Shown here piece by piece: positions 33,200-44,828 of a stretch of DNA of 64,000 nucleotides. The notes beneath the pieces were generated by a model. The model searched no databases. It was not told the origin of the DNA and was given only the letters and a program-made list of their open reading frames with translations. The position numbers were made by a program, and so were the translations under genes. The DNA lies in the NCBI GenBank assembly GCA_021234155.1, contig JAJEKV010000001.1, positions 36,130,826-36,194,825 on the forward strand. The letters run 5' to 3'. Numbering within the stretch: the first letter of the stretch is position 1; every line of letters starts with the position of its first letter. The stretch comes from Isoetes taiwanensis (Eukaryota; Streptophyta; Lycopodiopsida; Isoetales; Isoetaceae).

Positions 33200-33563
33200 A
33201 AAGAGAAAAGAGAAAAGAGAAAAGAGAAAAGAGAAAAGAGAAAAGAGAAAAGAGAAAAAGAAAGGAGAAAGGAGAAAGAAGAAAGAAGAAAGAAGAAAGA
33301 AGAAAGAAGAAAGAAGAAAGAAGAAAGAAGAAAGAAGAAAGAAGAAAGAAGAAAGAAGAAAGAAGAAAGAAGAAAGAAGAAAGAAAGGAGAAAGGAGAAA
33401 GGAGAAAGGAGAAAGAATAGAATAGAATAGAATAGAATAGAATAGAATAGAATAGAATAGAATAGAAAGAAGAAAGAAGAAAGAAGAAAGAAGAAAGAAG
33501 AAAGAAGAAAGAAGAAAGAAGAAAGAAGAAAGAAAGGAGAAAGGAGAAAGGAGAAAGGAAAAA
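33200..33563. repeat. Compound polypurine microsatellite with (AATAG)10 core
   Basis: On the plus strand 33200-33417 is all purine, made of 7-nt units (GAGAAAA, then GAAGAAA, then GGAGAAA-like). Ten AATAG units follow (T residues every 5 nt from 33418 to 33463), then another 100 nt of all-purine GAAGAAA/GGAGAAA units to 33563. Open frames here are low-complexity artefacts. Confidence 0.95.
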
Positions 33564-34774
33564 CCAAAAGAGAAACATAGTATTTTCTGCTCTACACAAA
33601 GAACTACAGATGTACACGTTATGTATAGCAAATCGGTTATAAATCTGAACATACTGATATCTGCTCAGAATCCAGGCTTTTAAAGTGACTATAAGAAACA
33701 ATATCATAAGGAATGCCCTACATTATTGCAATCTAAAAGTTGATTGAGTTGATAAATTAAGAGAGAAAATTGGAAAATAAGGCAACAGCTTATTACCAAA
33801 ATAGAGAAAATTTGAATTGTGTTTGAGACATTTGTGATAGGAAATTGAAAGTGACAATTACATCTGCAAGAAATTGAATTCTAGATTGCATTTGAATGGG
33901 AACATTTTTGTTCATCGTTAACATTATTAAGTTATGTATGTTTGATGTATTAATTGGCATAGAAAGCTAGAAGAAACAAAGTCAATCTTTCACAGACCCT
34001 TCAATATACTTTCATGTTCCAAACAAGAGGTTCTGGACCTTCAAACTCTAGAACATCCCCGAGCTCAAGTCCGAAGGCAGTCTTATTTTAGCCCACTTAT
34101 CACTCAGACAATTGGGGCTCCTCTTAGGCTTCACATCAAAACTAATTCCTCATGAACCATTAATGGTAAATGTCTCGCCCTTCTTTGGCATTCCTAAACA
34201 TCACATTGCTCCAGCCTTTGGATATGATATAAAAAAATAAAATAACTTAAATAATGCAAACGAAAAGAAGTAATATTTGAGTCCAGTTTAACAGTCCTAG
34301 ATTATAATTTTGCCTCAGAAGCTTGCAACAATCTCAACCATCCGAATCTCATATGAGCAAGAAATCCAAATTAAAGATGCTAAAGCATATTCTAAAACCT
34401 CAAAGTCCATCCCTAGGTTTGCTCTGCAGGAAACCCAAAAAAGAAAACCAATAAAGTGGGAACAGTAGCTTTCATTTTTAAATCATTTTATCGTGCTAAA
34501 TTTGAGCTAGATGCTATGGTGTTCTGTATTTAACCGAATATACAAGTGCCTTGACAGGCCAAGATGCAAATTAAACGACCATCAAGCAAATTCTTTCATA
34601 AGTAGATGGAAATGCTCTAATATGTTCAAACATTATCTATTCCCTTGGCAACAACGAACTCATCTCCATATCTAAATACCATTGCTGCACCACACATCTT
34701 ATCCCATATCCTATCCCCACTGAATGCATTTTTGTTGGTTCTAAAGATCTACAACTGAGCTAATTCCATACACA
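33564..34774. other. Spacer without recognised gene
   Basis: AT-rich sequence with no domain-supported frame. It lies inside the candidate Helitron. Confidence 0.4.
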
Positions 34775-35850
34775 CTCCTCATAGCAGCATGCTACTTTCC
34801 ACATGCCGAGAGCAACTTCTATCACACTCATTTGGATGTGGATCGATTGGAGCCCTATGTCGATCTATATGATGACATACAGCAGCACAAACAATTGGGC
34901 AGGGTTATGTTGCTTGGCGACTTTAATGCACGCACAGGAGCCGAGCAGGTTCCAAAATTTGATCCCCTGGCAGAGGACGTCTTGCAGTTGAACCCCGCAG
35001 AGGTGGCTTGGTCAAGGATATCGGATAGCGACCATATTTCGCGCTATGGCAGGCAGTTGTTGTTGCTAGGTAGTATCTTTGACCTGGTTATTTGTAATGG
35101 GCTGGCACAATGGCCATCTTCCAGTTGCTACACTTGTAGACAGGAGAACCAAGGAGGCGGTTCCAGTGTGGTGGATTATCTGCTGGTTGAGGAACGAGAT
35201 CTGCACCTGGTTACTCATTTTTCCATCGGGACAGACACTCGGGACGAGGAAGTAGATTCGGACCACCGGCCTTTGTTCATGCATCTCCATTGGGAGGCTT
35301 CCCGTGCACCTGCTGCTTCAACACACCGGGTGCCCCAGCTGCGCCTGGACTATGACCATGCAGGAACCTATGCCCAGCTGCTTGAGCACGATCTGGCGGG
35401 ACTGCTGCAACTCCCCACACTTCAAGAGCAATCTGCTGAGCTGACTCGCCTGCTTCTGGCGGCTGCTGAAAGATGCTTTGGGAGAGGCCGTTCACGGCGA
35501 ACCACAGGCACTACCACCTTTCCCCGCAACAAATGGTTTGATGATGAGTGTCGGGAGCTCAAACGCACACTCCAGCAAGTCACTGATCCCATCTCCCGCC
35601 CACAGGCCATCAGTCAATACCGCTCCTTTCTCAAGAACAAGAAGGCCAGATACCTTGCAGAGCATCAGCAACAGATGTTTGGTCTCCTGAACCGGCACCC
35701 CAGGACATTCTGGAGAAGGGTCTTGAGCAAGCCTGCACAACACACAGGGACACATCACCTCGGAGCAATGGGTACAGTACTTGCAACAGCTGTATGACCC
35801 GCTCGGGGGCCGGGCACCAGTCCCTCCACATATAGGCATGGCTCTGGTTA
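34775..35850 (+). pseudogene. LINE-B ORF2 endonuclease fragment (both ends missing)
   Basis: A long open frame (34832-35797) starts within the endonuclease fold. It shows 'RVMLLGDFNART' (about 34904), 'SSVVDYLLVEE' and 'VDSDHRPLFMHLHW' (about 35251), then the endonuclease-RT linker ('LTRLLLAAAERCFG', 'KNKKARYLAEHQQQMFGLLN'). It stops before the RT palm, near 35850. The upstream 'AACYFPHAESNFY' is also LINE-like. LINE insertions usually lose their 5' end; loss of the 3' half points to later deletion or transport by another element. The preserved frame suggests a fairly young source. Confidence 0.85.
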
Positions 35851-36346
35851 TCACACTCTTTCAACAAAGACAATGGCATATTTATGTCAGGACATATGGA
35901 TGGAGAAAAAGCCATGTCTACTTCAAACAATAAGATAGGCCTTTGAGCATCAGAAGCTTTTGCTTCAGGCAACATCTCCGAGCCAGTCAAATGAGCTCTC
36001 TTTCTTAGTTTAGAGCTTTGGATCATCTGCAATACATAATCAAGGTATGAGGCTTCCATATTTATTCATATTCTAACTCTTATGTCTTGTAGGACTATTC
36101 GTTTTAGCTGCAACATACCCTCAATGTTTTTTGCTACTCTTTCCTTATGACCAGTGAACTTCTTGCACTTCCTCTCATTATTTTTCCACGAGGGCATGGT
36201 TTATTTTCTGTATATTGCTCCCCAAACAAATTTTTTGTTTGATCCTTTGTATGGGTGGTATTTATAATATTTTCTTTGACCCTGCATCAAATCCTAATCC
36301 TTTTCTTCTTTCAAATTTTGTTACAGGAAAATGGCAAGTGAAACCT
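35851..36346. other. Spacer with an unidentified exon-like stretch
   Basis: On the minus strand (about 36050-35865) a frame after ATTGCAG reads 'MIQSSKLRKRAHLTGSEMLP' and continues about 40 residues. It looks exon-like but I cannot identify it. The rest is AT-rich. Confidence 0.25.
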
Positions 36347-36525
36347 ACATATCAGTTTGGAGTTTGGGTTGTCCATTTCATTTCTTGAAGGTTTTTATAT
36401 TGTAGAGATTGATGTGTTAAGTGAGTAGCACCCTTCCATATCAGTTTGGGTTGTCCATCATTTAATTTCTTGAAGGTTTTTATATTGTAGAGATTGATGT
36501 ATTAAGTGAGTAGCACCCTTCCATA
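36347..36525. repeat. Tandem duplication ~85 bp x2
   Basis: The block ATATCAGTTTGG…TTAAGTGAGTAGCACCCTTCC occurs at 36347-36439 and 36440-36523. The copies differ by a few indels. Confidence 0.85.
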
Positions 36526-36951
36526 TGATTCTTTGACATCAAATAGTGTTTTGCGGTAAGGGTTTCAAAAGTGGTGCGAAGAAGACCATGATAAAAGAAT
36601 GGAATGATTATATTGTTCAGCGGCCTTTTTTTTGCGTGCATATAGAAAGGAAAAATTTGTTATTGAGGTGCCCTTTTTATATTCTCTCGCTAGCCTTTTT
36701 AGTTTCAAAATTTTAGTATTGCCCACCAATATACATCCGCTCTGAGAGATCCAAGCAAACACCAACGTAAATCTTAGATATGGTAGGCGGCAAATGATTT
36801 TGATCCTTTACATGGTAGACAACGCACATAGTTGGGCAATAAATTGCATTTTGTTGCCTTTGAAACTGGTGCATGCAAATGGTGTAACTTTTCCTTACTT
36901 CTACCTTTCCAGTTCTGTAGCAGTTGAGGTATACCCATATCACTTTTGAAG

Positions 36952-37225
36952 TCCTGCAAGACTATGTAAATGTTTTTCTGATGATGATATGCAGGTGACC
37001 TTTGTGGACATGTTTTTTCTACTTTTACTATACGCCTTTCGGTTCTCTACCATACGGTTTTTGAAATCCTACAAGATTATGTAGATGTTTTGTGATAATG
37101 CACAAGTGATCTTTGTGAACATGTTTTTCTTATACGCTTTTCGGTTCTCTAGCATACATGCCATTTTCTCCGATCTTGCAAGATTAGTAAATGTTGTTAT
37201 AATACACATGTGATCTTTGTGGACA
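36952..37225. repeat. Degenerate tandem repeat ~110 bp x3
   Basis: Three units start TCCTGCAAGA-like and contain GATCTTTGTGGACATGTTTT and CGCTTTTCGGTTCTCTA. They begin near 36952, 37068 and 37172; the last is partial. Confidence 0.8.
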
Positions 37226-37717
37226 GGTTGTTTGGGTTAGAACATTTAGCAGGAGTTAAAGGACATACATATTTGTTGCTGTAACTATATGTATTTTCAA
37301 ATGGGTTAATAAATCCACAAGCCATATATTGTACATGATATTCAAATCCGTAAGCCATATACTGTACATGATATTATTAATCATATCATCAACAAGAAGA
37401 ATTAGATAACATGAACAAGCTTTAAGCAAACGACTATATTAAGTGAAACATAGCAAACCATACAAACATGCATGATGTTTTTAGCTAGATGATGATAATG
37501 AAACCTTTTAGCCACCAGTTGAGTTGTAGATGCATAATGTTCATGCAGATATACGCACATTAGTATTTACCTCATGCAAGTTTTTGATCGTTTAATAATT
37601 GTTTCCAACTCTAGCGCATCACTTTAAATAACACATCTTTCCTACTCGGCATCGTCAAAACTTGGTCTTTATATATTCACACATTTTATTAACTTTTGAG
37701 CTTATGCTCGACAAAGA

Positions 37718-37745
37718 GCCCAGCAACGCTGGGCACTTTTTCTAG
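37718..37745 (+). other. Helitron-type 3' terminus (hairpin + CTAG)
   Basis: A perfect 7-bp stem with AAC loop, a 7-nt spacer and CTAG followed by T. This is the diagnostic 3' structure of plant Helitrons. Confidence 0.65.
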
Positions 37746-38411
37746 TAATTACATAGTTACAAATTATTAAAATGGAAATGGCATGCAAACACATCCATCA
37801 ACACACTAAATGCGAATCTGTGTTGGTGGAAAGAAGCATTTCTATTTTGAATATCTCCTTTTCTGTGATTCTTTCCCTTCAGCAGAGCTTTATATTGAAA
37901 CATCTAAGGGTTGGCACAGTAGGTTTTGTCTCCTTCATCGGCTGCACCTATGATAGGTCAAAATGTTAGCCCCTCTTATACTACAAAGTGGTCAGACTTC
38001 CAAATTTAGAGCTAGATGGCTTAAAAAAAGGGGGTGAGACTGGAAACCAACAATAGTATGGAGTACCAATAATGTGTGCATGCTCCAGCCAGTACAAAGC
38101 CTGCACTATGACACCTCCCTGTTCAAAGATTACACATTAAAAAAAAGGAAACCAGAGCACAAACTTTGGGCATACCTTCAAGCTTTATGCCAACTGTTGC
38201 AATTTAGGCCTTCTAGAGAAGGTTCATCCACTGGCAAACCATTTTGCCTTGATGGCCCATGCCGTGCAAATAATGGATAGGTACTCCTACCAGGCCGGAC
38301 ATCCACCAGCTGACTTAGTCTCAACATATTAGGAATGGCAACAAGAAATGCCCATGTAAATTATGAAAGAAGTGGACATGATAACTAAGAAACTTGCAAC
38401 AATAATGCTCA
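37746..38411. other. Spacer without recognised gene
   Basis: No supported coding region or repeat. Confidence 0.4.
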
Positions 38412-38506
38412 CCTATTGCCACTGCAACGACATCTCCCTCAAAGATAGCATCATCCCGTAGATTATTCAACCTTTGCAACTCCCTTATACTCAAACTGCA
38501 GATACA
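38412..38506 (-). pseudogene. Exon-like fragment, possibly LysM domain
   Basis: Minus-strand frame 'LSIRELQRLNNLRDDAIFEG' continues 'DVVAVAIG' to a GTGAGC donor. The pattern (xSIxELxRxNNLxxDxIxxGxxLxI) resembles the second half of a LysM peptidoglycan/chitin-binding motif. Only one motif half is visible, so identification is weak. Confidence 0.3.
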
Positions 38507-38676
38507 GAAATGGTATACCTTCAATTCAAGGAGTCGTGTTCCAAATGGCCAATATCTTACATCTATGACAATTTTCTCATACCCATTCTCATAAGCAATG
38601 TCAGCAAGGGCTTAGACAACAAATGCCCCTTTGTGTCTATTGACTTATATTTGTCACTTGGATCCTAGAACTATAT

Positions 38677-39965
38677 GAATAGAATAGAATAGGTTTTTAG
38701 CGTCCACGGAGACCAATTGACCTATGGGACCCAAACAAAGAGAGAGCAGCAAGCATATTACTGACAGGATTAAAAAACCCCCGCCCCGAAGGGTTTTCGA
38801 GGGAAAAACCTTAGCAGTAATAAGCATGCTGGCACACTGTACAATTGCATAGGATAGTTCAAGACCGCCCCGTAGGACACAATGGCGTCCAGTGCATCCA
38901 TAACCTCACGGAGGTATGACCCCAACAAACCCCTTCGACGCCAGTAGTCAATAAGCGATGCAACGGTGGCGGGCACTAGTAGTCGAACATACCTCTCTCG
39001 GATATGGGCAAATCTTAGGGCAGTTACGGAGGGTATGACATTCATCCTCAATCGCACCGGTGGCAACACCGGCAAAAGCCTTTGCTCTCGTGCTTCCGGA
39101 GCCCAACGCCTGTTTCAATCGCGGCGATGTGCACCCGTCGCGAATGGAAGCTATAAGTCAAGCTTCTTCATGGCATTGGTGGGTGTACAAATCTTGGTGC
39201 GGGCCTCTTGTGAGCCTAGGATTGACTTCTTTGGCGATAGTGTGCCGCCTTAAGCGTCGCGTCGAGCCTCGCATCGAGCTTTGCGAAGGAAAGTAGCATC
39301 TAGGTACGGTTTAAGTGCCTTACGATCTTTCTTTGTCGACACGGGCGATCTGTTTTGCTGCCGCGCCCGGTGAGAACCACCGAGCTTGCTTGTCTTTCAA
39401 TGAGGATTTCAGGCGTTGGGGACCCATCGCCGTGGCCAAAGCAAGATGGGGCAAGCGTGTATCAGCCATAGCGACCACCTTTTGGAAGTAAGCGATATGG
39501 CGTTCCAATGCAGACCGTTGAAGGGTAGAAAGCCTGTCTCTCTGGGTAGGATCAGTGCGGGCTGTGGACTTCACCCGGGGCCCGTGCCAAGAAGGCCTTC
39601 TGCACCTGCTCGAGGTCATTCCATGTGTTGAGGGAGATGACCGGACCCCACACTTCTGCCCCATACAACAGGACCGGCTCAACCAAGGCCCGAAACAAAT
39701 GTGACTGGTGGCCCCAGACATACAACTCTGCCTTGTGGCTGTTGTTCTGCATGGCATATAGTGCTTTCCAACCCACCATGACCCGCAACCTGATAGCCGC
39801 ATCCCAATGGGTGGTAGTTGAGAACTCAATCCCCAAGTACTTGTAGGTTGGAGCCACCTCTACCTCTTGCCCCTGGTAAGTGAAGGTGGGAAGCCTTGGC
39901 TGATGGGACGATGCAACTAGCAGCACCCTAGTTTTGGCCAAGTTCACTCGCATGCACAAGGCCTC
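38677..39965 (-). mobile_element. LINE-B fragment, 5'-truncated, (TTCTA)n tail
   Basis: On the minus strand from 39959 the translation gives the end of RT ('MCMRVNLAKTRVLLVAS', 'TYKYLGIEF') and the thumb/linker ('LVEPVLLYGAEVWGP', 'WNDLEQVQKAFLAR'). After frameshifts comes the C-terminal finger region ('RLRMNVIPS', 'RFAHIRERYVRLLV') and 3' UTR. The tail is a short AATAG repeat on the plus strand (38677-38692). Its 3' part is close to the copy at 6867-7565. At least two frameshifts are present. Confidence 0.85.
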
Positions 39966-41669
39966 TAAAAATTAACTTGCAGTCATAATCATGATAGAAA
40001 CATGTATAAGGGTGGTTTTTAATACATGCAAGCCATAATGTCAATAAAAACTAGATGACTTTCAGGGTTTTCTAATATCACTACTAGTTTGATCATAGTT
40101 CTTATACTAATTCTATGTTTCTTAAAGATAGTACTGGTTTACGAGATGATTTTTAAGCATACATTATCAATATTATAATTAAAGATGATTTTACATACTA
40201 GTTATCACTGTCATATACATATTTTTAACCCAATTTTAATCCTCCCAAGTTTTTGTTATTAGTTCAAAAACCACGTTTGATTTTGAAAGTGCGTTATGGT
40301 TTTTGGCACATGCTTATTTACTATGCTTGTTAGCAGTCTACTATATTGATTTATGTTGTTGTTTTTTTTAATATACTTGTTTCAATCCTTAAAGCCGTTA
40401 CGTTTTTTATGCATAATTTTTTACAATAACTAGTATTTCCAACTATTATATCTAATTGTGCACTACTTTTAGAGCATGATTCATATTTGTAATTATAAAT
40501 TGCGTTATGTACATTGACTTATTTAGTGGTTGCATGGTGTGGTCTATGTTTTCTATCTTGTTTTCTACCTAAGTGTGCATTTGTACTTCTTTCTTGCCAA
40601 TGTATTCTGAGTGGTATACTATTCAGTATCCATACAATATGCACATTTTGTCTGAAAGAGGATTTGGATTATTTAAAATGTTTATCATGCATGCTTTAGG
40701 TATTCCCTTGTATATTTACAGTGGTGAGGAGCTCTAGAGGTATGGTGTAGAGCATCATTGTCAAGGGTTCTCTTATAGAAACAATGACAAATCCTTCAGC
40801 TACTAATAATGTATCATTCTAGCTAAAGTTGAGGGTATAACTCACTTGTGATAAGGGATATTAATGTCCTAATGTAAAACTCTAAATAATGTCAAGCATG
40901 TTCCTAACACTTTTATTCCTTACAATAAACAATGTTCAATTTTAGATGTATGGATATGGAAATAATGTGGTAAATCAATGATACATTTCTCCATCCTCAT
41001 TTCCATCTAACCTTATTTTAGAAGCCCGTACCACTTAGCCAAGCTGAAATTTTAAAATTTCAAGAAAGTACAAGATCCTTTTTTAATCCATTGTTAATCT
41101 TAGCAGTTCTTATTTATCCTCTCGGATCCAGTTAGACCGCCAAGAAATCATCTGCCTCCCATGATTTTTTTTTTTAACATTGTTTCACTCGACCAATTGA
41201 TAACGACCTATATTTTAGCCAGCACAAGTTTCAACATTTATATGATATTTCTCACGAAATCACTAGTCCAAATAGTCATGAGTGTTCATTCATCAAAAAA
41301 ATTTCATTGTGTCAAATATTCATGATGGTGCATCATGAATATATTAACTCTGTCAAACCATTAGAAATACAAGCAATTCAATGTAGTGGCGACAACTCAC
41401 AAGTTTTTTTTTCAAACATGAGAAATATGAGCCGTTTAATATAGTGGCGACACAATTGACATTCAAGAACATTATTGATGAAGCAATGGTAACAAGTATT
41501 GAAATTCAATGTCATTCAAACGGTAGCTCATCTCCCAAGGAACATCTCCGAAGAGAGAAAAAATGGCCATCCACCGCAAGGATGTGTCAAACCTTAAATT
41601 TTCCCCTTTTTCAGCGTAGGGGCACGAGGGGAAATGAAGTGTTCATCCAGGTTAAGCTACTCTAGCAAG
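39966..41669. other. AT-rich spacer, nothing recognised
   Basis: No open frame with domain support, no RNA gene and no clear repeat border was found in this 1.7 kb. Confidence 0.5.
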
Positions 41670-41957
41670 CTTCGAATGTGGTTTTAAATTTGCACATGAA
41701 TTTGTAGCATCCAATTTACTCTAAGGACCAGGGGGGGCATTTGTTCTCCTCCTCTTCGAACCCTAGATGAAACCCTGTAAGCAAGCTTTCGGGCACTTCA
41801 GAGCTAGGGAGAGCTGCCAAAACCTAAGCCCTACATATTTCGTAGGGTTTACGTATTGGGGCACCAATACTGTTCCATATGCTAATCCCACCGTTCAAGC
41901 GGAATGTGGTTTTGAGTTCGCGCATGAGTCCGTAGCATCCAATTTACTCTAATGACC
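41670..41957. repeat. Direct repeat ~60 bp x2, 230 bp apart
   Basis: CGGAATGTGGTTTTGAGTT-like sequence followed by GTAGCATCCAATTTACTCTA and GGACCA/GACCA occurs at about 41670-41731 and 41899-41958. Confidence 0.75.
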
Positions 41958-42155
41958 AACTAATATGACCAATGAGCAATCCGAGCTTTTGATGGATCTT
42001 CTACTCCGCAAACATGTGTCATAGGGTAATTCTATCCTTCTAGATGCAATCACGCAATCGAACCATTGTTCTGTACCTTACAGCATGCCCAATCACACGA
42101 TGTCTAGCTTGTTACGAGGCATCGCGACGGGGCAAGTATGGAACCCGGTGCCAGG

Positions 42156-42186
42156 GGAGGAGGAGGAGGAGGAGGAAGAAGAGAAT
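42156..42186. repeat. (GAG)n microsatellite
   Basis: A run of GAG/GGA triplets about 30 bp long. Confidence 0.85.
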
Positions 42187-42399
42187 ATTCCTTTTGAATC
42201 TTCGTATCGTTGAAATTGTGATGGAAAAACTATGCAAGAATACAAAAATACAAGTTGGACAACTACATCTTGTTGTACACATGTTGTCATTTGACTTTAA
42301 ATGCTTTTTGAAAGCTTGTCTCTAAGGGATACCATTTGGTAAATGAGCAAGTTGAAAAATAACCATGTACAAGGTTTGGTACGGTCGTTAATATTATGT

Positions 42400-42612
42400 A
42401 TGGCGGCATGGAATGTGGGAAGCGGATTCGGGGGCCCCGCTGACCGGCGGGAGCCGGGAGCTGGTCTGGAATCCGCGACCCACTTCCAGGCCGCCACAAC
42501 ATGGCAACTGGGAGGTCTGCTTGATTCTTACCTGCAGGTGACCGCTTGAGCGGAATTGCTGTGCCGCTTTCCATTCCGAAGGTGGAATCGTCGACCCAGT
42601 TGCCATGTTGTT
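42400..42612. repeat. GC-rich island with 17-bp inverted repeat
   Basis: In an otherwise AT-rich neighbourhood about 210 bp are strongly GC-rich. ACAACATGGCAACTGGG (about 42495) and its exact inverse CCCAGTTGCCATGTTGT (about 42596) enclose about 85 bp. GGAATGTGGGAAGCGG near 42412 has a partial inverse CCGCTTTCCATTCC near 42571, so nested pairing is possible. No gene product is recognised. Confidence 0.6.
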
Positions 42613-42745
42613 TGCTATAGGACAAAAAATGATGGTAGAGAAACAAATACCTATAGCCTACTTGTTATTTTTGTGAAGATATTTCTTAGCATAGAAAAAA
42701 CGGAACTATTGCAATGTTGGTGCATGGTGCCGATGGCATCAAAAC

Positions 42746-42846
42746 ACTTCATGTAGTTTAAACAATGTACATTTGGAGCACCCCCTTAAGGATTTTTCAT
42801 GTAGTTTAAACAATGTACATTTGGAGCACCCCCTTAAGGATTTTTC
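42746..42846. repeat. 48-50-bp tandem duplication
   Basis: The unit CATGTAGTTTAAACAATGTA…CCCCTTAAGGATTTTT occurs twice back to back. Shortly after, GGCTTTTGGCTTTGGCGCC also occurs twice (about 42940-42978). Confidence 0.9.
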
Positions 42847-43499
42847 TTGTAAGCAATATCCCCTTATGATTTTTCTCGTTAAGGAGTTTTCTATGAAGAA
42901 AATATCGTGGCACAGAAATTATAACCGAAGCATTTGGGGCTTTTGGCTTTGGCGCCGGGGCTTTTGGCTTTGGCGCCTAAACGGTCGCCTATGCTCGATC
43001 TTGCATCTTTGATGTGTCGGAACACTATGGTTCGTGGCTATACAGCCAGATGGTTTATGCACGAGAGATAAGTCGGGTGCTCACGAAAAAAAGGATTAGA
43101 AGGCATTGGATATGCCCAAAAATAAGCCCGATGAGCATTGGTCTACTTCAAGAATCGGTACTCTGAGAATCAGGTATTTCAAAATAGCTTTAATTTGCCC
43201 TGAGTTGTATAAAGCTTTGAATACATAGTTTCTACCTGCAAAAATGGCCTGAGCTTGTTGCTTGTAAAAAGGGCTTGTGCATGTTGCCTTAATCGAAATG
43301 CAAAGGAGGCATTTGCAAAATCGTTTTTGCAAAAGAGGCATTTATAAAATCGTTTTATGTGCTCAACAGATGTACTTGGCCTCATCTTTGTATATAGATT
43401 TCAAGGCGCGAGATTGTTATTTGGGTTTTCTCTACTCTTTGTTGGCGCCTAAACGGCCTGCAGCATTACATTTGTTCCTTAGCAAAAAATACAAGGATC

Positions 43500-44060
43500 A
43501 AGTGCAGGATCATAATATGGGTGTTTGGATCTTTGTGTTTTGAACTGTTGGCATCATTGGGATTTAGTAGCTAGTTCTACAATGTCTAGAGAGATCTTCC
43601 AACAAAGAAATTTGAAAAATACTATTATGCAAGGACCAAATGGTGATGATTCAAAACAAAATGCTGTGATAGATGAGCTTCCAAACAGGTTTGCTCATTT
43701 ATATTTTTATGTATTGCTTGTGAATCTAATTCAAAGAAATAGACTGCTTTGTTGCTTATAGAAAACTGTGGTCTCTGTCTAATGCAGCAAATCTAAAGCC
43801 ATCAAGTGCTGCTAGGCTTGGCATCATAGCCACCTTAAATTTGGATCTATCAAATTAGTTCCCAGGTAAATTTCAGATTCTCTTACACCTCATTTATTTA
43901 AGAGTTGTACTACTTGCCTTCTGCTTCAACTTTTCAAGCTAATTTTATTTGTTTCAGAGCACTTCGTGTTATCCCTGGTATTGTTGGTGCTGCTTCTATC
44001 CTGCTTGGATTAGGGACACTTGTAAGATCTAAGAAAGCAGAACCAGTTGGAGACCAATAA
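43500..44060 (+). pseudogene. Exon fragments of an unidentified gene
   Basis: Three exon-like pieces with GT/AG borders are visible. They are about 43560-43688 (ending AACAG/GTTTGC), 43793-43868 and 43958-44060. The last reads 'ALRVIPGIVGAASILLGLGT' then 'LVRSKKAEPVGDQ' and a stop, so it encodes a C-terminal hydrophobic helix with a short basic/acidic tail. I do not recognise the family. The middle piece contains stops in the most likely frame. It is followed by unrelated gene fragments on the same strand. Confidence 0.35.
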
Positions 44061-44314
44061 GGTAGCTAAGTAATATATCAGATTTATAACTGTGTTGTAA
44101 AAATAAACTTGTTTGTATGGTATTAGCTTTCTCACTAGAGCATGATATTTGAACCAAAGCTTTCTGCAGATGGGAGAAAGCACCCTTTTGTATGGCTCAC
44201 TAAGTGGATTGAATAAAGAATGTTCTTTTGGGTTCTTATTTTGGCTGTAAATATCATGGGCATTGCAAATCATTCTTATAGTCAATATTGTTTATGCTAT
44301 TTCAACTGTTTTAG

Positions 44315-44740
44315 GGTTTGTCTGCTGGTCTGCTGAGGCAAGCAACATACATGACTGCGAGACTTGGATCATTTAGGTAACATTATTAATATTGATTTTT
44401 TATTGACATACTTAAAGCATGGACTCAATTTTCATGAGGCATCTAGCGTTTTGAATAATTAGCTTTCTAAGGAATTTAAAGCAGAAACACTTTGCACGAA
44501 TATATCAAGTCTGCTCATAGCTGACAGATAAGCTGCTTTTAATGTATAGCCGAGCATTTGGCAGTTAGAAATGTTTTTGGAGTAACAGAAAATTGTGGAA
44601 CTCCTTGCAGGCTCTTGACAGCTAAGGCCACTGCAGCAAATGATGGCAAACCACTGCCTTTGTACCAGAAGGCAATTTGTGGTCTGACAGCTGGAGCAAT
44701 TGGTGCTAGTGTTGGAAGCCCAGCGGATTTAGCGCTTATC
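44315..44740 (+). pseudogene. Mitochondrial dicarboxylate/2-oxoglutarate carrier, two truncated exons
   Basis: Exon 44315-44376 reads 'GLSAGLLRQATYMTARLGSF' between TTTTAG and GTAACA. Exon 44611-44740 continues in phase with 'RLLTAKATAANDGKPLPLYQ' and 'KAICGLTAGAIGASVGSPAD', then breaks off after 'LALI', where the family continues 'RMQ'. These are the second-repeat segments (PxD/ExxR-like carrier signature region 'GSPADLALI') of the plant inner-membrane dicarboxylate/tricarboxylate carrier. The intron is retained, so copying was at DNA level. The rest of the gene is absent. Confidence 0.8.
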
Positions 44741-44750
44741 CCTGTTCCGT

Positions 44751-44800
44751 GCATTAGTTGGCTCTGCGCATGTTTGCATTAGTTGGCTCTGCGCGTGTTT
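44751..44800. repeat. 25-bp tandem duplication at fragment junction
   Basis: GCATTAGTTGGCTCTGCGC followed by RTGTTT is written twice, exactly between the carrier and sigma-factor fragments. Confidence 0.85.
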
Positions 44801-44828
44801 GCATTGCATCATGTTATTTGTCAATGCA

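Larger units (their letters stand above)
32077..37745 (+). mobile_element. Candidate Helitron, ~5.7 kb
   Basis: The 3' end shows the Helitron signature: a 7-bp stem hairpin GCCCAGC-AAC-GCTGGGC (37718-37734), 7 nt later CTAG (37742-37745), then T. A plausible 5' end is TCTATCTATCTATAAAAG (32077) preceded by A, as expected for insertion between A and T. No Rep/helicase gene is visible, so it would be non-autonomous, with a LINE-B fragment and microsatellites inside. The 3' terminus is convincing; the 5' terminus is a guess from the TC start and TATAAAAG word. Confidence 0.45.

Noticed and set aside
33085-33707. Phe/Leu/Ser-rich minus-strand frames (160-199 residues)
   Set aside because: They are translations of the purine microsatellite in three frames.
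38770-39829. Independent host genes on the minus strand
   Set aside because: They are frameshifted parts of one 5'-truncated LINE-B copy with an AATAG tail.
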